In this document: in pieces, positions 39,101 through 51,100 of the stretch | Position numbering within the stretch: the first letter of the stretch is position 1 | How the letters are laid out: every line of letters begins with the position of its first letter | Origin: Gymnorhina tibicen | Lineage: Eukaryota > Chordata > Aves > Passeriformes > Artamidae | Length of the DNA: 64,000 nt | Assembly: GCA_013399875.1 (NCBI GenBank) | Contig: VXAZ01006807.1 | Span: 434,001 to 498,000 of the forward strand | Reading direction: 5' to 3' | Translations under genes and position numbers: made by a program | The notes under the pieces: generated by a model | What the model was told of the DNA's origin: nothing | The model's database searches: none | The model's input: the letters and a program-made list of their open reading frames with translations, nothing else

Positions 39101-42100
39101 GTTTCACTTTAATCTAGGCGGACTTATTTTAGAAGAGCTGCAGTTTGTTCCTTACGTGTCCTGTGCTAGCTAAACTTCCAGCTTTCAGCCTGACCTATCC
39201 ACAAACCTTTTCTTAATGTTAGGAGATGCCAGTGACTGCTGCAGAAAATGACTACAAAGATGGGCAGGCCGCACACAATAGGTAAGGAGGGTGCACATTG
39301 CCTGCATGTGAACTTTATTCCTTTTAGAGCTTTCTGGGTGGACTGTTTTGCTGTGTACACTTGAACAACTTGCTGGTTCTGCTGTTGCTTAGAGATACAC
39401 TTGTAAGTCAAGCAAAAGAGAGTCTTCAGATCCTAGTCCTGGCTGAATGCCATTGTAGGAAGCAATTTAGATTAAGGATCTAGAGATCCTTTAGTTAATT
39501 CATTATTTATTTCAAAAAAAACCACAGGAAGGACTGTCACTGTCACTTCTTTTTTTCCTCTTTTTTTCCTTCTGGGAAGCATTATTGCATGCTCTCATTT
39601 TTGAAGGCCTAAGACGTGTAATGCAAGCAGACATGTTTCTCACATGTAGCACAAGAGGATCAAGTGAACCAACAGTTTGAGAATTGCTATCAGACCCTGG
39701 AGGGGGAAACTTAATCCCACACTCACAACTCTAAGCACTAGGTCAGGACTATAATTTGCATTTCTGACAAATTTGTTCTGGAATATCCATTCCATGGCTT
39801 AGATCCAAACTGGAATGGGACTTGTGGAATTTTCTATACACACTCTGGCAGAGAAAATGAGCAGCAGGCTAAGCCAGCCTTGGCAGACAAAGGGGTAGGT
39901 TTGTAAGTACATTGTTAGCAAAACCATAGGATGTTCTTGTCTTCGTTTAACATCTTCAAGTGCTACCTCTGCAACTCTTGCTCTCAGTGGGCTTTATCCA
40001 TCTACTTAGATTCAGCCTCTAGCAGTAGCTGCATCAGTCAGAGCCAGGAATGGAAATATTCTCTCTGTTACCAGTCAGTGTCATTTATTTACTCAACTGG
40101 CTGCCAAAAGGTGCTGACTTTGCTTGTCTTTGTCCTCCACAACACTCCTCTTGTTTCTACCATCTCAACCACTACAAAGTCATTAGTAAGTAAGTTTTTT
40201 ATCCACATGACACCTCCCGGCTCCATAAGCAAGCTTTTGCTAAACAGACTGTTGTTCAATATCCAAACATCACTTTCCATGGGAATGTTTATTGTTGATG
40301 TTGCCACAACTTCAAGTTACTATTCAGGGGGTACCAGCTCAGGTTACTTACTATGCACTTCAAAACATCTGTCTGAATGGTCAGTCTTAGGGAGTAAACA
40401 GCAGATTTCAGCAGCCTGCCCCACACCCCGTTATTTCACTTCACTGATTTCCTCTGAGCACCCCAAATACCTCATTCTCTCTTTGTCAGCATTGGATTTG
40501 AACTATTACAAATAATCATTGAGATACTCACCCTGTCTCCAGGTCGTACCATTGGTTCTTGTTTTGTGCCTAATTTATGTAGTATATTGTAAGCAACCTT
40601 CATACTTCTGGTCCAAAGTTTGCCTATTAACAGAAAATTTTCAAAATTAATATAAAAATTCTTATGCTTTACAAGATTCTTAAAGAGAAAGAATACTTGA
40701 GAACTGGAAAACACACAGTAGGAACATTTATATTAGTTTTCCAGCTAAATACGACACCACTACTGGGACTAGTGGAAATACTAAATACTTATCAGAAGTT
40801 TTCTTTGAACTTCTTTTTTCAAGACAGCAGCACTTCAAAAAAAAAAAGAAAAGTGAGAATAGTTTTCCTTATGTCAGAAGTTTCTTACTTTGGAGAAAAT
40901 TGGATCTTGACTCTGAAATTAACTGCTAGAAGGGGCTGGTACATCATCAAGTCCAGACATCACCCTAACACCTTAGCTGTAGCAAGCTGGACACGGCACA
41001 TTTCAGCCCAGACTGACCTCGAGGGTGATGTTCAGTTTCACCACAGCCATTCTCTCACCAAGGAAAAAGGAAAGGAGTCCCAAGAAGCAGAGGCAAAGGA
41101 AAGAAAACCCCAACAAACAGAAAACACCCCTCAGCCAAAAGGGCACACTGAAGCAGCAGGGACCCTCTGAACCTTAGCACAGCCATACAGCTGTTTCACT
41201 TTTAATCCTGGCCCTTCTTCCATTTAACTTGGCTTTTCCTTCTTACCTGCTCCCATACCCTCTTTTCTCTGATTCATTTCACTTGCCCCAGGTACCCAGT
41301 CCTTACTGTCTCTCTTCCCCCTGGCTTCACCTTTCCAGCACCACTTAGCCAATCCTTATCAAGTCCTTGCCCCAACATTCCATAAAGAAAAATCCTCTCA
41401 CCAAGACCTCTTTTCCCACATTACAGGCCTTTCAATTATCCTTCAAGTGATCGGCATCTTTGCCCTTCCAGGTGCCCTTTGTTTAGGGACCTTGTTACTT
41501 CCATGTGAACAATACCAAGTTTCACAGCCCTTGTGCTTGGCTGGCCCCCAGGTACTGTCTTTAAGCACTATTCAGTCTGACAGTAACAAATCTTTAATTC
41601 ATGCCCGCCGATAACTGAAACGATAATAGGTTCTGACAATGGATTACCTATGGAGTTCAGCAGTTCAGGCCCTCAAACATGCAGTATTGCTATTTATAAC
41701 TAAGCCAAGCAGTTGCTATAATAAGCTCCTCCACATCCTGGTTATAAAATGCAATACTACTGAATTATTTTTAAGTGCAAATCCGATGTAAATATAAAGT
41801 ATGATGAGAAGGCCAGATTTTCTTTTTTTCCTGCTTAAGGAAAATTGGAAGGGTCACTGCTGCTTGTTATAGAGAAAGTACTAAATGCAAGTATTTCTTA
41901 TGAAAAGAGTAATATTGTATCATCAAACTGTGCTTTGCAAAGTTTTTAATTTATTAGAATTACACCAGTATTTGCATGTTGAACTGTCTTGCTGCTCAAA
42001 AAGGAACACAATTCTGTTTCACTGGAAACTCAGCACAGATACAGGAGTATGTCTGCAGGATTAACTCTCACAGAACTATGACAGAACTGCCTGTATTTGA

Positions 42101-45100
42101 TGGAAAGAGAGTCTTTGAAATCATCCCTCCTGCTACAGTTAACACTTGAACTCGACAAGTGAGTAGGATAAAAAAAAAAAAGATGCCTTACAAAAGCAAA
42201 TATTCTTTTTCCTGAAGTTTTTCAACATTAAAGCTTCAGTGGCAACAAACTTAAAAGAGCAATTAGTAATGATACAGAATACTGGAGAATGGAAATCAAA
42301 AGCCTGGTAAAACTTCTGAATTGCAAAAGAAAACCAATCTTACAAAAAACACTTTTAAGCTTGAAATGAACATTGAAAGAGCTGCTGTGAAGAGTTATGT
42401 CTGAGCTATAAAGATTAAATCTCTTACAAATCTTAAATTTACTTTCATGACACATTCACACTAATTTTACATCTATCAAATGTGCCATCAAATATTTTCT
42501 TTAAAATCTAAGGGCTATTCATATTACAGTATCTAGATGCATTCTTTCAGAGGTACCCAGGTATGCAGTACAATCATCTCCACATATGAGACCTGGATAA
42601 ACGCCGAAATTAAGTTCTCTCAAAGACTAAGAAAATTTAAAGGAGTACTTTGTAGTAAAGTTTTAAATAAGCTTAAACACATTTTGTCATGATGCTCTTT
42701 TATTGCCGAAATTTTATTTCATCTTCTAAGACACAGAAAATATAAGGCTTCCTTCCTAATTATTCACCTTTCTGTTTGAATACACTTTGAACTGCACAAA
42801 AAATGGCCATAATATTTTCTAGTGGCCAGAAAAGACTTGAATTTTCTGTCACCACAGCCCCTTCCTTCTCTATTTACTGGTGTGAGACCAACCTGTGTTA
42901 AGTATCTGAGGCACACATGTGCCTCTGAGTATGAAACTGTAGAAAACTGCAGAGAGGCAGCTTGCTTGCATTCAGCTGGGAAGGGGCTGGAACACAAAGA
43001 CCTTACAAGCTCTGTCATGTCACTCCAACCCTTGCAGGCTCTGCCTGCCCTCAGCTGCTGCCAACTCTGCTCCAGTGTGGGCTGTCACAGGCAGGCAGGG
43101 ACCCCCCGGCATCCTTGTGAGCAAACAGAGCAAAGTCCAGGCAGATCTTGAACTGAATTGTGTTCAACAGGAAGTCTGTAATTTCTCTTGTAGGGTATAT
43201 AGCTGTGTTCCAAAAAAAGTAAATTAAAAAAGGGCCACAAAAGGAGCAGTAACCCAGCAGCTGGAGCTAGGAATGTATGGATGATCAGGGCCAGATCAGT
43301 GGCTTCTGGATGGGGCACAAACTTCCGACCAGACGTGGACTGAACCATGGGTTTGTTTTCTCACCTTGGCTGTTTGCCATCTCTGACCTGACACCACTGA
43401 GAAACACAAAGGACTCCACGTCTGCAGGATAACAGCCCTGAGGAACGGAGGATGTTATAAAGAAGGAAATCTTTGAAGTGTTTCCTTCCTTGGTTCTGCC
43501 TAGGCTGCAAATCAGAGTAATTCTTCCTCTGCAAACTTGAGAGATTAGATGCTTCTGGGAAAAAAGCCGATTGCTAAAACCTCCCCCACAAATCCTGATG
43601 CTGCGACCTTGCCGTGACCTCCACGCAGTGCCACATCTGTGCCGTGGGAGTGGGAGGCCTGGCAAGGAGGCCAGCTGTGCTCCATCCAAGGCTTTGGCTC
43701 TGAGACGGGGCTTAGGGCCCATCCTCGTGTGGGATAAATGGCTTCGTTACATGGGCTCCAGAGGAAATCTCTTTGTGGCCACTGGGGATACGTCCCATTG
43801 TCCTCAGCCCGAATTCAGTGAAGCACCAGCCCTCCTCAGATAAACACACTGCTATTAATCTTCTGAGCTGGCTTGAAGACAGGGGGGCAGATGCAGGAAA
43901 CTCAAGCAACAGCTTCATTTGGTAGTGAGTGGAACAGCCCATGTCCCAGTTCCATGCTAGAGCTCCTTTCCCAGCCATGCTGCTGCTGCAGGGAGCTGCC
44001 CTCGGCCCTTTCTGCAGCTGGCACAGCACGGGTGCAGGAGCCTGGAGCTGCACTGCTGCTTCCCTGCCCTAAGCACCAGACCCTGTGATCCCTCCTGCTC
44101 TCAACATTCTTGGCCCCATCCCCACTGCAGCAGGGTCCTTCCAAACAACATTCCTACCCACCACACCAGGACAGGATTTGTGCCTGTCAGGCCCTGATCT
44201 CACTAGACAAACATTAGCAGCTACTTTCTTGCATTTAAAAATGAAGGAGTGCTATCTCATCTACAGAAGTGTCCAATGGTGTTTAAGGGATGAGGGTTCC
44301 CTCTGGAAGGGGCCCTGGCTCTGCAGACCCAGAGCTGGGACTGCCAGTCACACACACATATCACGGGTAGCATGGGGCATTAGGTGTTTAAGAACACAAA
44401 TAACCCGTCAGTTTTCAGGTCACAGAACTATTTCCCATACAAAGCAGACTGGTAGAGTTCCCCTAGCTGATTTTGGAAAACAAAACCCCAGCAAAAGGCA
44501 GTTGATGCATACCATGTCACTACTACAATTTATTAACTTTGTTTCCTACCTCCCATTGAGCTGCTAATTGTGGTGCTGCTTTCCAAAATCTTGTATAACT
44601 CCACAAGATGGTAAGAAACTGAGCTTTTCTCTCCATCTATCACTGCCTAACTTGTAATTGCTTAGTTACTGAAATAAATCTTCTTCTAAAGATGATCACA
44701 TCTCCCTTAGCCACTTCTGTCACTTTGCCAGAGTGCTGCTGCCAGACTCTCATGCCCTAGCAGCATGCTTCTGCAGGGAGGCCTTTCAGGTTCTTCACAC
44801 ACTTGCAAACTGAGTGGAGAGTTCCCACTGTCCAGTGAGTAACAGCAAGCACCACTCTGCCTTTGAATCTGAGCCACATCCGGCAGACATCACATGTGCA
44901 GGAATGCTCGGCAGGACAGGATGGAAAACGGCATCTCGCCTTCTGGCAGCTGTGACAAACACTGTTAGCACCCACGTGGAGCTAGTCCTTTTTCTCTTGC
45001 CACTGGAGGGTTGGTTTAGTTGAGCAGTAGCAACTCTACATCAGCAATGATATATTTTGTATTCAGTCATCTTTTTTTTAAGTCTACTCAGATGGCAATA

Positions 45101-48100
45101 AAATTTAGCAAGCAAAGGTAGTTAATACCCAGTCCCATCTGGTTAAGCAACACATTATGAAGGTAAAGGAAACTGCAAGGTGTTAAAAACCACACCAAAA
45201 GGGATCTGTTAACAAAAATTAGATGTTTTCCACATGGCACTGAAGTAAATCCCCTTCCTCTTCCTTTCCAAATCTGTAAAAGGACTAAATGTTTGTGTTG
45301 AATGTAAAGGAGCTTTTAATAGAAAAGCTGTATCAGGGAGAAAACTCAGAGAAAACAAACCACAACGAAATTTCCTGATCATCTTCAGGATGCTTTTCAG
45401 AACCACACAGCACTAATTCAACAAAGCCAAACCAGTGGTTGCTTACCAGTCTCCATGCACAGCAACTGCGAGACTGCCAAAGTTTAACTGCAAATAATTT
45501 TGTCAAATATTCATTTTCTCAATACCACAGTATGACATTCCTTGCATTAAACAGAAACAAGAGCATTTATTAAATCTAGTGTAAATGGCAAACTTCCTAA
45601 TGCTATGCAGGTAAAGGGGCTTTTTTTCTGCTTTGCAAAATAATAATCGCAGCTTTACTACCCTGGTAATCCTTCCTTCATGAATTCTTTAGATCCAGCC
45701 TAAATAGCAAATGGATTTGTTGTTTTTTGGGATAAAAAATCCAAAGAAAAAGAACAAAAATGTTCTGTTGCAGAGAATGGAGGACTCCAGACATACTCAG
45801 AATAGAGGTAACCTTGCGATTACAGTGCTTGATACTGCAGTCTGGATCATATAATACAGTAATTTTCAGTCTATGTATTAAAGAAATAAATGTTTAAAGT
45901 ATTGAACAACCATAAGACTGGTATCTGTCTGGGGATTTAAACCATGACTATCCATACTTCTGTGAGTCTTGCATTATTTCAGAGGTAAGGGCAGTCTGGT
46001 TATGCAGATGCTTCGTCAGAAGCATCTTGAATCTGTCTCTCTCCTGCTGATAATTGTGAAACTCGTGGAGTAGGAGATTCTCACAGAAAGGTAAGAGAGG
46101 GATGCAAGTTGCACACCAGCTGCAGAATGGCTTGGGGCTGGCTATTTTTGGCCTGTTGTTACCTTTCAGGCATGCCAGGATACCTCCAGAAGGAGAAACA
46201 TCACCCCTGCTGAGGCAGAATTACTTTGGCCCCAAAATGTTTACAGTTGCTTTAAAGTTATTTTTAAAATCATTAATTCATTTGAAAAAAATTGCCATTT
46301 TCCAAGCATTTCCTTCTCCACAGAATCCCAATGGAAAAAAGTCTTCTGCCCAGAGAGTCACCTCTGCTCTTTTTTGAGAGCCTTGCTGTCTCTAGAGGGC
46401 CTCTGATGTGGGAAACACTACATCGGAGCTACTGAAACTATGTTTTAAAAAATCTGATGACAGAAAGTGTTAGATCAAGAAAATGAGATTCTTTGAATCA
46501 GAAAAAGTTAACTGGCACTCATTTTGTTGCTTTTAATAATGGTTACAATAAGAAAGTTCAAAACTTGTTTATTGATAAATTACTTTCAACCTTTTACTTT
46601 TTCTCCAGCTTTTCTGGTTTTCCTTAGAACAATCATTTTAAGTAAGAAAAGTAGCTCTGATACCATAAGAACTATATAGGATTTAATTGTCCTTTATTCA
46701 AGTTTCTCCTCTAAGAAATCACTAAATGCTTCATCATTAATACTAAAACCAGATGCCTCACTACTCTGATTAACTTTGTCTGAGCCAGAAATTGTCTTCC
46801 TTTTCCTCAAAGCACACATTACATTTCTAGTCAGAGTTCAGACTCTCATAAAACCTGATAAAGACATATTTCCTTCCCATATCTCAGACATTTCAATTAA
46901 TGCATATTCAGTGATTTGATTTATAAAGGGACTGAGAATAACTTAACTAAGATGTCTTCCACTCAAGCAAGTTCCCAGAGGAACAAAATATTTGAGAAAT
47001 AAGTAATATTCATAGTGTTTCATTCACTCGAAAGAATTTAAGAATTTTGAGTACATTAAATAAAGATTACAACTGGGGCACTGAGAAGAACTTCAAGAAC
47101 TGAGGCAAACCGCTTCAAACACTTGCTTGAAAAAAAGGATCACGTCTGCAAGTGCACTTATACATTCACTCTATCTAAAGTAATCTGAGACACATGGACA
47201 AAACCAGCCCAGACATGCTATGAAGACAAGAAGCTCAAAAAACATGCTGAAAAAGACACAGGAGATACAAGGCATTACAAATTTGATGAATTCCTGCAGA
47301 GAAATGGGAGGGCAGCGCTGATTTTAAGCAACAGCTGGAAGTGCTACTTCTTTAAACTAGTTCCCCTTCTGGCCCAGAAGCCCTTCATAACCCAGAGCTC
47401 TCCCCACCCAAAGCCACACTAACACATATCCACATCAGCACCGTTAGGGGGAGAAATTCATTCCAGTAAATCACACAAGATGGGCCCTGCAGCACTGATC
47501 CTGTCTGCCACGGCAGATCACAGCCTGGCATCTGGTCTGAGCCCTCAAAGGTGTCTCTGGAAGGGACAGCAAAGGAGTTATGAGGAAGACTTTGGAGAAG
47601 CAGAATTTTGTGGATTCTCAGAGCTCCTTTCCAGCACGCAAGGCCACCAAGGGCAAATAAGAAAGCATCCTGGAGAGATACAAGAGGCCAGCACTATGTT
47701 TTTCAGGGACAGAAGAGAGCCTGATGTAAGAATCGAGACCAAGGTCACAGATGGGATGAGATTTCATCATGTAGATGCAGCAAAAGGCCTCAATTTGAAA
47801 AGATTTCCTCCTAAAATAACCTGCCAGGTTTGGACACAGAATGGCTGTAAAACAAAGAAAGAAACAAATGTCTGGGTTGTGTATGGCACTCTAGTTACAG
47901 CCCAAGAGATGGATGGGAAGGCAATATTGTCTACAACAACCCATGAAAGAGGAGGTAAATATGTTTGGTGTTGAGGGAATTAGAACTCCTACTCAAGATG
48001 GGCCTTGATCTAGATGATAGCTACAGAGACACTCCTGGAAATCATCTTGGAAAGATGGAAAAAAGTGGTAAGGCAAACCTGCAATTCATCCATGCAGGGA

Positions 48101-51100
48101 CAGAAACCTGGAGAAGATACTAAGAATAATATCAAAATACACCAAAGAGAAGCCTCCTCTTAAGTGGAAAGCTGGAGGATAAAGGAAGAGGTTTTCCATG
48201 AAGACAAGGGTGTGTGAGAAGAGACTGAAGCAAAAACAGTAAAAAGAGGTAAAATATTCAAGAGGAGGTGCAAGCGATGACAACATCACAAAAACCAAAA
48301 CTCTGGGAAATTAGAATTATTCTTAAAACTCATGAATATTTGTGAAATATATGGAAATTCCTGGTAATGATATTGCTTGAAATTAAGAAAAAACTTGAAA
48401 ATAACTGTGAAGTACAAACTATAGGCTACTGAAAATTGTCAGGGTTTATAGCTAAAATTTTAGCCACCTGATCATAGCATGCACATGAGCAAATTCAGTG
48501 TCACATTAATACCATGTGGTAGGATTGTGGCCAAGCTCATCTTTCAAACGTTTATTACTGCCATGGCCACTGGAACTATGCACAAGGATAAAAATTCATG
48601 AGTAGGAGTGTCTTTCATGATTTTGAGGCTTAATGTCTATTAATGTTAAGAGTTTAAAAAATGCCATGCCTGCCACTGCTAGAAAACATTGCAGGCACAG
48701 AAGGTGGACTAGCTACAGCAAAATCATTCATAAAGTCACCAGTGAAATGGCAGGTGGCTGTATTGTTAATGACATTTCCAAAGCAGTTTTCATTTAAGAA
48801 AACTACTATGGCATAGTGAATGAGCATTTCCCATGAAAGAGAATGTCAGTGTGAAATGCACCTAGCAGAGGAGAATTCAGTAAATCTAGGAAATGTTTGG
48901 GTTTGTAATTTCTTTTATCTGTAAAAAGAAGAAAAAACCCAAAAAAACCCCTGACTTTTTTCTGACCTTAAGAAACTACTGAAAGGCAACGAGGAAACCA
49001 CATCCCAAAGTGCTGCCAAATGAAAGGTGCGAAAACATGAATTTTTTAGTCCTATTTTTCTCAAGATTCAGACAATGTAGAAGAGGAAGGAGTTATTTTA
49101 GAACAGAGAAGCAGGCTAGGTAGCTCCATGAGCCACGCAGATATGTTCCTCGGGTTGATTTGCTCACCCTACAGCCTCAGGCAAAGCAGGACATATGCTC
49201 AGACTCTCTGGACAGAATCCCAAATTCAGAAAAATGGTCTGATTCTCAGTAACAGCTTAATTTCCTTTCCTGTCCAATTTATTTAGGGCATTCAGTAGAT
49301 GACATGACTTCTGCAAACATGTAATTGCAAACTTTAAAATTCTTCCCTAGTTTCAAGTAAATGTCCTTAAGGAAGAAAAACATTCATCAATGGTGAATTG
49401 TATGTTTGCCCCTGAAATTAAGTCACTTCTTAACTCTAAAGTACCTGAAGGGAGAATGTGTCATGCATGACCCTCAGTTGCAAAGGTTCTTTTATGCTTT
49501 AAAAGCCTTTAACTACATTTGCAGTGCCAAACTTGCAGCAGACAACTTTTTTGGCCAGGGACCATCAGAGTCTGACTCCTGAATGGAAATGAATGTTTAG
49601 CACTGAACAAAACAGACAGACCTCTATATCACAGCATGTAACAACATTCTCTGCACAGAACTCCAAGTCCCTGAGAAGGTAGAAATAAAAAAAGAAAAAT
49701 AATTTTTTATATCCATATCAATAGCATACGGAAATGTCCCAACTCGCTTTCAAAGTCTGACAGTTATTCATAATAATTCCTTTGAACATCTCCCAAATGT
49801 CCCCTGAACATCTCAAAATTAGAAGCAATATGGCAGTTATTTGTCAGAGGTATCCTTGTGTTTATTTTTATTTGGCCTTTCGCGGTTGCAGTACATTGTC
49901 AGGCAGTACACATTGAACTACATCAACGTAGCAAAGGACACACTGAAATATATCCTGGCAAATCTCTTTCTAGGGGGTACACTTGCTAGTTGTACAACTA
50001 TCCATCAGGAGAAATAATTCAAATCACACTTACTACAGTGTCAGAAAACAAGGAAAAAAATCCTATTTAACTTCTTCAGGAAGCTGATGAATTTTGTACA
50101 CCAGGTTAGGCTTTTGCAGAACAAAGCCTGGGCGATATCCAAGGGCAATGGATTTAGACATTAATCTTCAGGAAAATCTGCCCTAGGACACATTTCTATT
50201 TGAAAGGTGGTTTTAATTTACAATCTGTTATTCCATGGGTGTATCTACTCGGCTCTTTTCCTCTGTCTGAAATAAATCATACTACAACATCTCAGCAACT
50301 CATACTCAGACATCAACAGCTTCAGAGTTGTTACCCTACTCACAAACGGAACAGATGCATCATTACAGGGCTTTCTTCACTATATATTTATGCATTCACT
50401 ATACACAGACACTGTACAGAATATATAAAAGCACAAATAGCTCAAAGAGAGCTCACCATAAGTGAGAATATACAGTGGTTTTCCATTGGTATCCATAGTG
50501 GTTAGGCAGGGAGCTTTCGGTGAGATGGTCCCCCATCGCTGCAAGGCTGCTTCCAGGGAAGGCGGCCAGTTTGTAACCACACCTAATTGTTCCCCACGCA
50601 TAGCCAACATCTGAGCTCCTTCTGGCTTTGGCTGGTTTGGATCTGGCTGTTGAACTTATGATTATGAAAAGATATACAGTTACCATGTGAATTCTATACC
50701 TTGTGTACACCTGTGTAATCAAGAGAATAAGTTACCTTTGCAAAATATTCTGAAAACAGTAACATGTAAGAAGGTATTGAGAAGCAACAGAGAAATATAA
50801 CAGAATAATTTACTTTTAACTTTAACACAGATCAAGCAAATGAAGCACCTCGGGAATGCAAAGTCCTTGTTCCTACACTAGTTCTACAAGCAGGGAAAGA
50901 AACTGCTGAGGCAGCATGCATATATTTATCTTCAAAATAATCAACTTTTCTTTATTCCTAAAGAGAGATGGAGAATACTTTTTCCTGGGAAAAATGCAGT
51001 AATGAGATTAACTGCAGGACTACTGACAAAAGTGTACTTTAACAAGTAACAGATTGATTTAAGTCATGTTCTGTTACACGTTTTCTTATAAATTCCTGTG

